Origin: Pseudohoeflea suaedae
GTDB lineage: Bacteria > Pseudomonadota > Alphaproteobacteria > Rhizobiales > Rhizobiaceae
Direction of reading: 5' to 3'
NCBI RefSeq assembly: GCF_004354915.1
Contig: NZ_SMSI01000003.1
Location: forward strand, 373,501 to 437,500
Length of the DNA: 64,000 nt
In this document: positions 19,013-27,868 of the stretch, in pieces
Numbering within the stretch: the stretch's first letter is position 1
Layout of the letters: every line of letters begins with the position of its first letter
Notes under the pieces: generated by a model
Told to the model about the DNA's origin: nothing
The model's input: only the letters and a program-made list of their open reading frames with translations
Database searches by the model: none
Position numbers and translations under genes: made by a program

Positions 19013-20011
19013 TTATCGGGCCGGCAGCGTCTCGCGCATCTTCCCGAACAGCTCGACGGATTTCAGCCGGGCTTCGAGTGAATAGATATGCATCGAGAGG
19101 ATGATCTCGTCGGCGGCAGTCATGTCGATGAACCGCGTCATCTTTTGCTTTGCCGTTTCCGGTCCGCCGACGACCGCGTAGCGCAGCGTGTGCTCGACGG
19201 AGATCTTTTCCATCTCGTTCCAGTAACCGTCCATCGTTTCGAGCGGCTTGGGCATCTTGCCGCGGGCGTTGCGGCGCATGTTGACGAAGTTCTGCTGCAC
19301 CGAGGTGAAGTGGTAGGCGGCTTCCTCGTCGGTGTCCGCCATCACGCCCATGGCTGCGGCGATCACATAAGGCTTGTCGAGCTGCGCCGAGGGGTGGAAG
19401 GAGGAGCGGTAGATGTAGAGCGCCTCCTCGATGAGGTCGGGCGCGAAATGCGATGCGAAGGCGTAGGGAAGGCCCAGCGCTGCCGCGAGGTGTGCCGAAT
19501 AGAGGCTCGAACCCAGAAGCCAGATCGGCACCTTTGCGCCCATGCCGGGCACTGCGATCAGGCGCTGATCCTCCTGGCGGTCGCCGAGATAGGTCTGCAA
19601 TTCGATGATGTCGTCGGGGAAGGAGTTGGCGCCGGTTTCCAGGTTGCGGCGCAGCGCGCGGGCGGTGTTCATATCGGTGCCGGGCGCGCGACCCAGACCC
19701 AGATCGACGCGGCCGGGGAACATGGCTTCAAGCGTGCCGAACTGTTCGGCGATCACCAGCGGCGCATGGTTGGGCAGCATCACCCCGCCCGAACCGATGC
19801 GGATCGTCCTGGTCGCATGTCCTGCCTCGGCGATCACCAGCGATGTGGCCGCGCTGGCGATTCCTTCCATGCCGTGGTGTTCGGCCAGCCAGAAGCGGGT
19901 GAAGCCGGCATCCTCCGCGGCCTTCGCCATGGCGCGGGTCGCCGCGATGGCCTCGCCGGCGTTCGAGCCGTCAATGATCGGGCAAAGGTCGAGAATGGAA
20001 AATGCGGTCAT
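19013..20011 (-). CDS. LLM-class flavin-dependent monooxygenase (YhbW type)
   Basis: A 332-residue member of the bacterial luciferase-like monooxygenase superfamily, expected to use reduced FMN and oxygen. It has the single-gene YhbW/MsnO8-like pattern: L-D-L-C-P-I at the N-terminus, R-F-W-L-A-E-H-H-G-M, G-S-G-G-V-M-L-P-N-H-A-P-L, and D-L-G-L-G-R-A-P-G-T-D, which lines the flavin site. No partner reductase gene is nearby. The physiological substrate is unknown. It converges with yebC and diverges from ruvC. Confidence 0.9.
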   Translation of the reverse strand: MTAFSILDLCPIIDGSNAGEAIAATRAMAKAAEDAGFTRFWLAEHHGMEGIASAATSLVIAEAGHATRTIRIGSGGVMLPNHAPLVIAEQFGTLEAMFPGRVDLGLGRAPGTDMNTARALRRNLETGANSFPDDIIELQTYLGDRQEDQRLIAVPGMGAKVPIWLLGSSLYSAHLAAALGLPYAFASHFAPDLIEEALYIYRSSFHPSAQLDKPYVIAAAMGVMADTDEEAAYHFTSVQQNFVNMRRNARGKMPKPLETMDGYWNEMEKISVEHTLRYAVVGGPETAKQKMTRFIDMTAADEIILSMHIYSLEARLKSVELFGKMRETLPAR

Positions 20012-20154
20012 GGGAGATGTCTTTCAGGAACGAGGTTGGACCTCAATGTAGGTAGCCGGGCCAGCCAGACAAACCCCGCGCGCCCATTCAATTCCGTTTT
20101 CTGTTTGTTCACATTTCGATGGAAAGCTCCGCCCGACAAAGTTAGGGTTCAAGC

Positions 20155-20661
20155 ATGACTGAAGCGATTCGCATCATCGGTATCGACCCGGGGCTCAGGC
20201 GCACCGGCTGGGGGATCGTTGAAAGTCTCGGCAATTCCCTGCGCTTCGTCGCCTCCGGAACAGTTCGTTCGGACGAGAAGCGCGATCTTGCCTCGCGGCT
20301 TCACCAGCTCTTCGAGGGGCTGGAGGAGGTCATCCATACCTATCGGCCCTTCGAGGCGGCGGTGGAAAACACGTTCGTCAACAAGGATGCGACGGCCACG
20401 CTGAAGCTCGGCCAGGCGCGCGGCATCGCAATGGTGGTGCCGGTCCGTGCCGGGCTTCGGGTTGCCGAATATGCGCCGAACGCGGTCAAGAAGAGCGTTA
20501 TCGGCGTCGGCCACGGCGACAAGAAGCAGATCCAGATGATGGTGAAGGTGCTCATGCCTCGGGCCGAGTTCGACACGGACGATGCGGCGGACGCGATCGC
20601 GATCGCGATCTGCCACGCGCATCACCGTGCCTCTCCCGCATGGCGCATTGCGGCGGAGTAG
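20155..20661 (+). CDS. ruvC: Holliday junction endonuclease RuvC
   Basis: Resolves Holliday junctions by paired nicks. The 168-residue protein shows the RNase H-like fold signature [12 protein letters not shown]. The catalytic acids are Asp11, Glu71, Asp143 and Asp146, matching the spacing of the E. coli enzyme. It heads the ruvC-ruvA-ruvB group, but the toxin-antitoxin pair separates it from ruvA. The C-terminal H-A-H-H-R region is typical. Confidence 0.97.
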   Translation: MTEAIRIIGIDPGLRRTGWGIVESLGNSLRFVASGTVRSDEKRDLASRLHQLFEGLEEVIHTYRPFEAAVENTFVNKDATATLKLGQARGIAMVVPVRAGLRVAEYAPNAVKKSVIGVGHGDKKQIQMMVKVLMPRAEFDTDDAADAIAIAICHAHHRASPAWRIAAE

Positions 20662-20686
20662 GCTTCGCCCGCCGGCGCAAATGTTC

Positions 20687-20726
20687 TTGACTTGTTCCGC
20701 TGGTAATGATATTTCTTACTCATTCC
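20687..20726 (+). promoter_or_regulatory. Promoter and overlapping operator of the VapBC-like pair
   Basis: TTGACT (20687-20692), a 17-bp spacer and TATTTC (20710-20715) form a credible sigma-70 promoter between ruvC and the antitoxin gene. An inverted repeat, GGTAATGA (20702-20709) and TCATTCC (20720-20726), brackets the -10 element. That is where an AbrB-type antitoxin-toxin complex would be expected to repress. ruvA and ruvB could also receive transcription from here. Confidence 0.5.
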
Positions 20727-20746
20727 AACTGGTGTGAGTTTGCCCC

Positions 20747-21004
20747 ATGCGTGTGACGTCAAAAGGCCAGGTCACCATTCCGCGTGATCTTCGCGAGCTG
20801 GCCGGCATAGAGCCCAACAGCGAAGTGGTCTTTACCCTGGAGGATGGCAGGATCGTCCTCGAACCGAAGGCCAGGGCATTCAAGTCGGCCGAACGTGCCC
20901 GGCTAGACCGCTTCGTCGAAACGCTCGATCGGCTCGAAGGAACGGGTGATGCCACACTCGACGCAGAAGCGGTTATGGCGATGACGCGGGATCGTGACCA
21001 GTGA
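20747..21004 (+). CDS. AbrB/MazE/SpoVT-type antitoxin
   Basis: An 85-residue protein whose first ~45 residues form a swapped-hairpin AbrB DNA-binding domain (M-R-V-T-S-K-G-Q-V-T-I-P-R-D-L-R, then L-E-D-G-R-I-V-L-E-P). A charged helical tail should wrap the toxin. The reading frame overlaps the PIN toxin by four bases (GTGA), as in VapBC operons. It should neutralise the toxin and repress the promoter just upstream. Confidence 0.88.
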   Translation: MRVTSKGQVTIPRDLRELAGIEPNSEVVFTLEDGRIVLEPKARAFKSAERARLDRFVETLDRLEGTGDATLDAEAVMAMTRDRDQ

Positions 21005-21414
21005 GCGTCCTCGTCGATACCAATGTGCTCATCGATGTTGCCGTGCGTGATCCCCAGTGGCTCGCCTGGTCGCGTGCGAAGCTGATAGCGCTCTGGGGCG
21101 AGACGGTTCCGTTGATCAATCCGGTGATCTATGCCGAATTTTCGGTTCGCTACCGGTCGGTGGAAGAAGTGGACGCGCTCCTGCCGGACGACCAGTTCCG
21201 TCGCGAAAGCCTGCCCTGGCTCGCGGCCTTTGCGGCGGGCCGCGCCTACCAGATCTATCGCCAGGCTGGCGGTCGGCGAGAGCGAATGCTCCCCGATTTT
21301 CTGATTGGCGCGCATGCGGCCATCCGAGGCTATTCCATACTGACCCGGGACACGAGCGGGTACCGCGCCTATTTTCCGGACGTCGAACTCATTGCGCCCG
21401 AAACCCATCCATGA
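21001..21414 (+). CDS. PIN-domain toxin (VapC-like ribonuclease)
   Basis: A 137-residue PIN-domain protein, a predicted Mg2+-dependent ribonuclease. The acidic active-site residues are in place: Asp6 (V-D-T-N-V-L-I-D), Glu46 (Y-A-E-F), Asp99 (L-P-D-F-L-I-G-A-H-A) and Asp117 (T-R-D-T). It starts with GTG at 21001, overlapping the antitoxin stop, so the two are translationally coupled. With the antitoxin it forms a VapBC-like module between ruvC and ruvA. No active-site residue is missing, so it should be functional. Confidence 0.88.
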   Translation: MSVLVDTNVLIDVAVRDPQWLAWSRAKLIALWGETVPLINPVIYAEFSVRYRSVEEVDALLPDDQFRRESLPWLAAFAAGRAYQIYRQAGGRRERMLPDFLIGAHAAIRGYSILTRDTSGYRAYFPDVELIAPETHP

Positions 21415-21426
21415 AGGTTGCTCAGA

Positions 21427-22041
21427 ATGATCGGTAAACTCAAGGGAACGGTCGACGAGATCGAGGGCGACAACGTGCTGATCGACGTGCATGGCGTCTG
21501 CTACACCGTGTCGTGTTCGTCGCGCACCATAGCCAAGCTCAATCCGGGCGAGGCGGCGGTCATGCATATCGAGACCTATGTGCGGGAGGACCAGTTCCGG
21601 CTTTTCGGTTTTTCCAGCCATCTCGAGCGCGAATGGTTCCGTCTGCTCCAGGGGGTTCAGGGCGTCGGCGCCAAGGTGTCGCTCGCCGTGCTTTCGACCC
21701 TGAGCCCCTCGGAGATCGCCAATGCGGTGGCGTTGCGCGATATCACGATGGTCTCGCGCGCGCCCGGCGTCGGCAAGAAGGTGGCCGAACGCATCGTGAC
21801 CGAGTTGAGAAGCAAGGCGCCTGCCTATGCCGGCGAGGCGGCACCCTCCATCGGCCTCAAGCAGGAGCTCGGCGAGGGTGTCGCCGGCGGTGCCGTCACC
21901 GATGCCGTCTCGGCGCTCTCCAATCTCGGCTACTCCCGCGACCAGGCCGCCAACGCCGTGTCGGCGGCCATCAAGACCGCAGGCGAGGATGCCGATGCGG
22001 CCAAGCTCATCCGGCTGGGTCTGAAGGAACTGTCGCGGTAA
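21427..22041 (+). CDS. ruvA: Holliday junction branch migration protein RuvA
   Basis: RuvA binds four-way junctions and loads the RuvB motor. 204 residues with the N-terminal OB fold starting M-I-G-K-L-K-G, the helix-hairpin-helix pair ([12 protein letters not shown] and [12 protein letters not shown]), and the C-terminal RuvB-binding domain from about residue 150 ([10 protein letters not shown]). The ATG at 21427 gives the canonical N-terminus; it starts 13 bases after the toxin stop codon. It is followed by 139 non-coding bases before ruvB. Confidence 0.96.
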   Translation: MIGKLKGTVDEIEGDNVLIDVHGVCYTVSCSSRTIAKLNPGEAAVMHIETYVREDQFRLFGFSSHLEREWFRLLQGVQGVGAKVSLAVLSTLSPSEIANAVALRDITMVSRAPGVGKKVAERIVTELRSKAPAYAGEAAPSIGLKQELGEGVAGGAVTDAVSALSNLGYSRDQAANAVSAAIKTAGEDADAAKLIRLGLKELSR

Positions 22042-22180
22042 GGCTGAATGGTGTGGAGGCTGAAGAAATGGCATTCTGCCAATGGCCTCTCGCACCAGGT
22101 TGCGGTACTTGCAGTGGCGATCGACTTTTGAGTGCGCCGAAGACCCGAAGTTTGAACGATCTGCCGATGGAATTTGAAGT

Positions 22181-23221
22181 ATGAGTGAACCCCAGCGATT
22201 GATCGATCCTGAAAAGCGTGGCGAGGACGTCGAGCAGAGCCTGCGCCCGCAGTCGCTCGACGATTTCACCGGCCAGGCCGAGGCGCGCGCCAATCTCAAG
22301 ATCTTCATCGAGGCGGCGAAGAACCGTGGCGAGGCGCTCGATCACGTCCTCTTCGTCGGTCCCCCCGGTCTCGGCAAGACGACGCTCGCCCAGATCATGG
22401 CCAAGGAACTCGGCGTCAATTTCCGTTCGACATCGGGACCGGTCATCGCCAAATCGGGCGATCTGGCGGCCCTTCTGACCAATCTCGAGGATGGCGACGT
22501 CCTCTTCATCGACGAGATCCACCGGCTCAATCCGGCGGTCGAGGAAATCCTCTACCCGGCGATGGAGGATTTCCAGCTCGACCTCATCATCGGCGAAGGG
22601 CCGGCGGCGCGCTCGGTGAAGATCGATCTCGCACGCTTCACGCTGGTCGCCGCCACCACGCGCCTCGGCCTTCTCACCAATCCGCTGCGCGACCGTTTCG
22701 GCATTCCGGTGCGGCTGCAGTTCTACACGGTGGAGGAGCTGGAAGGCATCGTCCGGCGTGGCGCGCGGATCGTCGGGCTCAACATGACGGAGGATGGCGC
22801 GCGTGAGATCGCGCGGCGCTCGCGCGGTACGCCGCGTATCGCGGGCCGCCTCTTGCGACGGGTACGCGACTTCGCCGAGGTCGCAAGGGCCGAGGCCGTC
22901 GACAGGACGATCGCCGACGAGGCGCTGACCCGGCTTGCCGTCGATTCCATGGGGCTCGACCAGCTCGATCTTCGCTATCTGACCATGATCGCATCGAATT
23001 TCGGTGGCGGGCCGGTGGGGATCGAAACCATCGCGGCCGGCCTGTCCGAGCCGCGCGACGCCATCGAGGACATCATCGAGCCCTATCTGATCCAGCAGGG
23101 CTTTATCCAGCGTACCCCGCGTGGCCGGGTGCTGACAGGCCGCGCCTTCGCCCATCTCGGGCTCGAAACGCCCAAGGAACTGGAAGCGGCGCAATTCCGG
23201 CTCAGCCTGGATGGCGAGTGA
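22181..23221 (+). CDS. ruvB: Holliday junction branch migration helicase RuvB
   Basis: AAA+ motor of branch migration, 346 residues. It shows [12 protein letters not shown], Walker A (G-P-P-G-L-G-K-T), Walker B (F-I-D-E-I-H), sensor motifs with A-A-T-T-R, the arginine finger region (L-R-D-R-F-G), R-S-R-G-T-P-R-I-A, and the C-terminal winged helix (T-P-R-G-R-V-L-T). A metallophosphoesterase gene starts immediately after its stop codon, with no spacer. Confidence 0.98.
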   Translation: MSEPQRLIDPEKRGEDVEQSLRPQSLDDFTGQAEARANLKIFIEAAKNRGEALDHVLFVGPPGLGKTTLAQIMAKELGVNFRSTSGPVIAKSGDLAALLTNLEDGDVLFIDEIHRLNPAVEEILYPAMEDFQLDLIIGEGPAARSVKIDLARFTLVAATTRLGLLTNPLRDRFGIPVRLQFYTVEELEGIVRRGARIVGLNMTEDGAREIARRSRGTPRIAGRLLRRVRDFAEVARAEAVDRTIADEALTRLAVDSMGLDQLDLRYLTMIASNFGGGPVGIETIAAGLSEPRDAIEDIIEPYLIQQGFIQRTPRGRVLTGRAFAHLGLETPKELEAAQFRLSLDGE

Positions 23222-24121
23222 ATGATCACGAGACGTGATCTCCTCAAGCTGCTGGGCGCGGGTTTTGTCACCCTGGCGGCGACAGCGGCCTACCCATTCA
23301 CCGAGGTGTTCGGAAAGCCACGTGTTACGGAATACAGGCTGAGCCCTCGCGGCTGGCCGATGGACCTGAAGCTGCGTGCCGCCGTGATCGCCGACATTCA
23401 CGCATGCGAGCCGTGGATGACGGCGTCGCGGATCGAGGCCATCTGCCGGCAGACAACGGAGCTGGATCCCGACATCATCCTGCTTCTGGGCGACTATGTT
23501 TCCGGCACGAAGTTCGTCACGCGAACGGTGGAGGCGTCCGAATGGTCGGCCGTGCTCGGAACCTTGCGTGCGCCCCTTGGCGTCCACGCCATTCTCGGCA
23601 ATCACGATTACTTGCACGATCGGCCCTGGCACAGAGACCCGAGTGTGGCGCCATCCGTATTGGAGGCGCTGCAGCGCGTCGGCATTTCGACCTATGTGAA
23701 CGAGGCTGTCCCCATCCATAAGGAGGGGGCCAGGTTCTGGCTGGCCGGTCTCGGGGACCAGCTGGCCTCGCCGCCCGGTTTGTCCCATGATCGTCCGGGC
23801 AAGCGTGGTATCGATGATCTGGACATGACGCTGGCGGGCATTCCCGAAGGCGAGCCCGTCATTCTGATGGCTCATGAACCGGATATATTCCCGCCAACCG
23901 ACGACCGGGTGAGCCTGACCGTGAGCGGGCATACGCACGGCGGTCAGTTCAATCTGTTCGGGTGGCGCCCTGTTTCGGCGTCGAGGGCGTCGGCGAAGTA
24001 TCCCGCCGGGTATTTCAATGTCGGGGGAAGCGAGCTCATCGTATCCCGCGGGCTCGGCTGTTCCGTGTTGCCGCTGCGTGTTGGTTCCTATCCCGAAATC
24101 CTCTTGCTCGAACTGGGTTAG
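23222..24121 (+). CDS. Tat-exported metallophosphoesterase (YkuE-like)
   Basis: A 299-residue calcineurin-like phosphoesterase. The N-terminus T-R-R-D-L-L-K-L-L-G is a twin-arginine motif before a hydrophobic stretch, so it is probably exported folded or anchored facing the periplasm. The metal motifs are complete: D-I-H (~60), G-D-Y-V (~90), G-N-H-D-Y (~125), H-E-P-D (~219) and S-G-H-T-H-G-G-Q (~237). YkuE-like relatives act on lipid-linked or nucleotide substrates; the real substrate here is unknown. The ATG follows the ruvB stop with no gap, and the Nudix gene follows after two bases, suggesting a ruvB-linked operon. Confidence 0.87.
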   Translation: MITRRDLLKLLGAGFVTLAATAAYPFTEVFGKPRVTEYRLSPRGWPMDLKLRAAVIADIHACEPWMTASRIEAICRQTTELDPDIILLLGDYVSGTKFVTRTVEASEWSAVLGTLRAPLGVHAILGNHDYLHDRPWHRDPSVAPSVLEALQRVGISTYVNEAVPIHKEGARFWLAGLGDQLASPPGLSHDRPGKRGIDDLDMTLAGIPEGEPVILMAHEPDIFPPTDDRVSLTVSGHTHGGQFNLFGWRPVSASRASAKYPAGYFNVGGSELIVSRGLGCSVLPLRVGSYPEILLLELG

Positions 24122-24123
24122 GC

Positions 24124-24684
24124 ATGGCCTCAGACGAACGCACACGCATCCGCATCCGCACCGATAGCGGCCCCGTCTTCCAGATGCGGGTTGCCGGGCT
24201 CGGCTTTTCCAATGGCCATGTTCTCGTTCATCGCGCCAGGCATGAAGACTTCTGGACCTTCCCGGGCGGCGGGGCGGAAATCGGTGAGACGAGCCAGCAG
24301 ACACTGGTACGCGAAATGGAAGAGGAACTGGGCGTCACTGTCACGCTCGGCAGGCTTCTCTGGACGGTCGAGAACTTCTTTCACTACGAAGGACGCGACT
24401 GCCATGAAGTGGCACTCTTCTATGTGATGGACATCCCGCCGGCGTTTCCGTTCTCGGATGGCGGGGAGATCGTTCATGAGGTCCGGGACGGCGGCAACGA
24501 TCTGGAATTCAAATGGGTGCCGGCCACCCATGCCGCGCTCGCTGAACTCGACATCCCGCCTTACTTCATCGCTGCCGAGATCGAGGCGCTGCCCGAAACA
24601 CCGCGCCATGTTGTGTGGGACGACCGCGATCTGGACAGTGCCGAGAACCGCGCAAAGATGCGCGATGGCGGCTTCGAGGTCTGA
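24124..24684 (+). CDS. Nudix hydrolase
   Basis: A 186-residue Nudix protein, expected to hydrolyse a nucleoside diphosphate linked to some moiety. The Nudix box is complete at residues 49-71, starting at Gly49 and including Glu55, Arg63-Glu64, Glu67-Glu68 and Gly70. The ATG at 24124 lies two bases after the phosphoesterase stop, which points to translational coupling. The specific substrate is not predictable. It converges with sqdC. Confidence 0.88.
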   Translation: MASDERTRIRIRTDSGPVFQMRVAGLGFSNGHVLVHRARHEDFWTFPGGGAEIGETSQQTLVREMEEELGVTVTLGRLLWTVENFFHYEGRDCHEVALFYVMDIPPAFPFSDGGEIVHEVRDGGNDLEFKWVPATHAALAELDIPPYFIAAEIEALPETPRHVVWDDRDLDSAENRAKMRDGGFEV

Positions 24685-24747
24685 TCCTTCACCGGATGCT
24701 TGCGCACCGGCAGGGCGCGTGAATGCTGTGTCGGTCTGGGCAAGCGG

Positions 24748-25656
24748 CTAGAGGTGCCGATCCCGGATGCTTCTCGCGAGCTCCGCCACTGTCTCCGCCA
24801 GCAAGGCCTCGCCGCCGGGCTCCCATCCGAGCGCGCGGATCTTTTCGGTCGGCATGACGGCGACAGCTTTGCGATCGGCCGGATCGGGGAGCGTCCTGTC
24901 GCTTCCGGTCGCCGCCTTCAGATGTGCCAGAATCCGGTGCGTATCGGTCACGACATCGGAGATGTTGAAGCTCTCGCCCGCGACCTTTGCGGTTTCGGCT
25001 TCGAGCATCATGCGGCAGGCGGCGGCGACGTCGCTGCCGTGAACCTCGCTGCCGGCTCTCATCTCCACCGGCCGTCCGTCGAGATAGTCGGCGAACATCT
25101 TGTCCCACTTGTTGGGGCGCAGGTTGCCATAGACACCGGTTACCCGGAGACTTGTGCCGGAAAATCCGGGCTCCGCCTCGCTCATGAAGGCAAGTGCACC
25201 TTCTGCCTTCAGCTTGACTTCGCCGTAAAGCGTGGCCGGTGAAAGCTGGAGGTCCTCGGAGAGCGGCGTTCCCGGCTCCACACCGTCATAGACCGCACGG
25301 CTCGACAGAAAGATCACGCGGCGGACGCCGGCGCGGCGCGCGGTCTCGAAGAGCTGTATGCTGCCCTCGAGATTGTTGCGCCTGAACCCCTCGGGGTCAT
25401 CGCCCTCGCCGCCGCGATAGCGTCCGGGGACGTGATCGAAGGCGGCGTGAATGAAGTGATAGACATCGTCGAAGGCACAGGAATTGTCGGCGTCGGGATC
25501 GAGGCTGAGGGGAACGTGCTCGACTTCCGCAGAGAACAAGCCGCGAGGGGGCGGTTGCCGGGAGGCGATCTTCACCCGGTATCCATGGGCAAGAAGATGC
25601 TCGACGATATAGCGTCCCACCAGCCCGCCGCCGCCGGAGACGAGCACCGCGGTCAT
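24748..25656 (-). CDS. sqdC: SqdC-like NAD-dependent epimerase/dehydratase family protein
   Basis: A 302-residue extended short-chain dehydrogenase with the N-terminal G-G-G-G-L-V-G Rossmann motif (8-14), S-S-R-A-V-Y and Y-G-E-V-K, the Y-x-x-x-K catalytic pair. It is the third gene of an operon headed by UDP-sulfoquinovose synthase and a glycogenin-like glycosyltransferase. That order (sqdB-sqdD-sqdC) is known for sulfolipid synthesis in Rhodobacter and Sinorhizobium, where sqdC codes for a reductase-like protein of unclear step. It overlaps sqdD by four bases. The symbol rests on operon context together with the family match. Confidence 0.82.
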   Translation of the reverse strand: MTAVLVSGGGGLVGRYIVEHLLAHGYRVKIASRQPPPRGLFSAEVEHVPLSLDPDADNSCAFDDVYHFIHAAFDHVPGRYRGGEGDDPEGFRRNNLEGSIQLFETARRAGVRRVIFLSSRAVYDGVEPGTPLSEDLQLSPATLYGEVKLKAEGALAFMSEAEPGFSGTSLRVTGVYGNLRPNKWDKMFADYLDGRPVEMRAGSEVHGSDVAAACRMMLEAETAKVAGESFNISDVVTDTHRILAHLKAATGSDRTLPDPADRKAVAVMPTEKIRALGWEPGGEALLAETVAELARSIRDRHL

Positions 25657-26528
25657 GCGGTCGTTTCCTTCGCTCCGGGAGCGGGGAGTGCCGCAATGTC
25701 CGGCACGTCGTCTCCCGTCAGATAGGCCTGCCAGAGATCGATCAACATCCTCAGTCTTTCCGCCTTGGGATGCTCAGCCTCCCACGGCTTTTCGTACTGG
25801 TAGTGGATCACCGAAACGGAGTTCCAGTCCCACAGTTCCGGCATGTTGAACCAGACATATTGCAGCATGTTGAAAAAGACCGGCAGGCCATGCCAGTCGG
25901 GAAAGAATGCCTGCAGGAAGGTCTGGTCGGTGCGCGGCCAGAAGGCGTCCGGTGCGTCGAGCCTTTCCATCATCGCCGCGAATGTCTCGAGCGAGGGGCG
26001 TGCCACGAAGACGCCGGAATTGAGCCGGTGAAAGTCCGCGAGGCTCTCATACACGTTGGGTGCCGCGGAGAATTCCGGGTAGCCGAACAGCTTGTCGATG
26101 TTGCGGATGACGATGGCGTCGGCATCGATGAAGACGCAGGCCTCGTAGTCCGTCATCTGCCACAGGCGAAGCTTGCAGAAATTGTCGAGCGGCGAATGGA
26201 AATCCGGTTTGCGCCCCTTGGTGAAAGGGTTCCTGCCGTGGATCTCTTTCCTGGCATGGCGGGCGTTGAAGGCGTCGGAGGTGTCGAGCAGCTCCGTGGA
26301 CACGAGCCGGCAGCCGAGATCGGCGAGAGGCGCGAGCTTGTCAGCCTCCACGCCGCCCGTGTGCAGCACCACGATATCCGCTTGCGTGCCCGTGAGTTTC
26401 AGCGACCTGGCGAGGGCGGTCGCGCCAAGCGCATAATCGGCATTGGTGACAAGGGTCACATAGGCATGGGGCGAAGCTGCGGCTCTTGCGGCCGTCAGCC
26501 CCGCCGATCGGTCGGACGTCGCGCTCAC
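25653..26528 (-). CDS. sqdD: SqdD, glycogenin-like glycosyltransferase for sulfolipid
   Basis: A 291-residue GT8-type glycosyltransferase resembling glycogenin. It has A-Y-V-T-L-V-T-N-A-D-Y near residues 22-32, a metal-binding D-x-D (Asp135-Ala-Asp137 in F-I-D-A-D-A), L-N-S-G-V-F-V and the D-Q-T-F-L motif. In the sqd operon it is the likely transferase that moves sulfoquinovose from UDP to diacylglycerol to make SQDG. It starts with GTG at 26528, overlapping the sqdB stop (GTGA), and overlaps sqdC by four bases, so all three genes are translationally coupled. Confidence 0.88.
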   Translation of the reverse strand: MSATSDRSAGLTAARAAASPHAYVTLVTNADYALGATALARSLKLTGTQADIVVLHTGGVEADKLAPLADLGCRLVSTELLDTSDAFNARHARKEIHGRNPFTKGRKPDFHSPLDNFCKLRLWQMTDYEACVFIDADAIVIRNIDKLFGYPEFSAAPNVYESLADFHRLNSGVFVARPSLETFAAMMERLDAPDAFWPRTDQTFLQAFFPDWHGLPVFFNMLQYVWFNMPELWDWNSVSVIHYQYEKPWEAEHPKAERLRMLIDLWQAYLTGDDVPDIAALPAPGAKETTA

Positions 26529-27745
26529 GAGACGGACTTGAGCGACTTGCCTTCCGGGTCCCTGTTGATTCTGGGCGCGATTTCCTTGGTCCAGGCGGAG
26601 GTGGCCGGCACGCGGCTGCGGTCGACACGATAGGAGAATTTCTTCGCCACATCGACGACTTCGGCGAGCAGGCCATCCTCGAGCCTCGTCGGATCGAGGC
26701 CGAGGCCGAGGAACTTCTCGTTGTTGACCACGAGATCGTTCTCCGGCGCTTCCTTGCGCGGATTGGGCAGATAGGCCACCTGGGCGCCGGTAAGCTTTGC
26801 CACCAGTTCGGCCAGATCCTTGACCCGGTGGGTCTCGGTCATCTGGTTGAAGATCTCAACCTTGTCGCCTCTGGCCGGCGGGTTCTTCAGCGCCAGTTCG
26901 ATGCAGCGGACGGAATCGCGGATGTGGATGAAGGCGCGGGTCTGGCCGCCGGTGCCGTGGACGGTCAGCGGATAGCCGATCGCCGCCTGGATGAGGAAGC
27001 GGTTCAGCACCGTGCCGTAGTCGCCGTCGTAGTCGAACCGGTTGATGAGCTGCGGATGACGCTCGGTCTGCGGGGTGTGGGTGCCCCAGACGATGCCCTG
27101 GTGCAGATCGGTGATCCGGAGCCCGTCATTCTTGGCGTAGAACTGGAAGAGCAGCTGATCGAGGCACTTGGTCATGTGGTAGATCGAACCGGGATTGGCC
27201 GGATAGAGAATATCCTGCTTCACGGTCTCGCCCGACATGGTGTCGATGCCGACCGGCAGATAACCCTCGGGAATCGCGGCCCCCACGGTGGAATAGCCAT
27301 AGACACCCATGGTGCCCAGATGAACCAGATGCGCGTCGATGCCGGTCTCGACGATGGCATTGAGGACGTTATGGGTGGCGTTGACGTTGTTGTTGACCGT
27401 GTAGTTCTTGTGGCGATCCGACTTCATCGAATAGGGCGCGGCGCGCTGTTCGGCGAAGTGAACGATGGCGTCCGGCTTGTTCTGGACGAGCCACGACTTG
27501 AAGATCTGGTAGTCACGGGCGAGATCGATCAGGTGGAAGTGGATCCGCCGGCCCGTCTCGGCATGCCAGATGCGGGTCCGTTCCTGGATCGAATCCATCG
27601 GGGTGAGCGACTGGACGCCGAGCTCGGTGTCGATCCAGCGGCGCGAAAGATTGTCGATGATGTGGATTTCGTGCCCGGCATCCGAGAGATGTAGAGCCGT
27701 AGGCCATCCGACAAAGCCGTCGCCGCCGAGAATCGCAATTTTCAT
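26525..27745 (-). CDS. sqdB: UDP-sulfoquinovose synthase
   Basis: Makes UDP-sulfoquinovose from UDP-glucose and sulfite, the first committed step of SQDG synthesis. The 406-residue extended SDR has the NAD motif G-G-D-G-F-V-G-W (7-14), R-R-W-I-D at 35-39, and catalytic Thr145 (G-T-M-G-V-Y-G), Tyr189 and Lys193 (Y-H-M-T-K), the same triad type as plant SQD1. Length fits the family. It is first in the sqdBDC operon; the 123-base region upstream, shared with the divergent ybgC, should hold the promoter. Sulfolipids often replace phospholipids under phosphate limitation; I did not identify a pho box. Confidence 0.95.
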   Translation of the reverse strand: MKIAILGGDGFVGWPTALHLSDAGHEIHIIDNLSRRWIDTELGVQSLTPMDSIQERTRIWHAETGRRIHFHLIDLARDYQIFKSWLVQNKPDAIVHFAEQRAAPYSMKSDRHKNYTVNNNVNATHNVLNAIVETGIDAHLVHLGTMGVYGYSTVGAAIPEGYLPVGIDTMSGETVKQDILYPANPGSIYHMTKCLDQLLFQFYAKNDGLRITDLHQGIVWGTHTPQTERHPQLINRFDYDGDYGTVLNRFLIQAAIGYPLTVHGTGGQTRAFIHIRDSVRCIELALKNPPARGDKVEIFNQMTETHRVKDLAELVAKLTGAQVAYLPNPRKEAPENDLVVNNEKFLGLGLDPTRLEDGLLAEVVDVAKKFSYRVDRSRVPATSAWTKEIAPRINRDPEGKSLKSVS

Positions 27746-27868
27746 ATCGTAACTCCTGTTTCCACCCGAGTTATGTAGGGCGGATGAGAAAGAATTGTGA
27801 CAGGGCTATAAAGCTGACAAAAGCTCACGTAATCAAGCGCACGCCATGATGTTGGGGATAAGAAGCTA

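Noticed and set aside
22042..22180. Tiny 27-codon frame between ruvA and ruvB
   Set aside because: No ribosome site, motif or conservation evidence visible; probably chance.
22007..24304. 765-codon minus-strand frame opposite ruvB and the phosphoesterase
   Set aside because: It spans two well-supported genes on the other strand and shows no domain.
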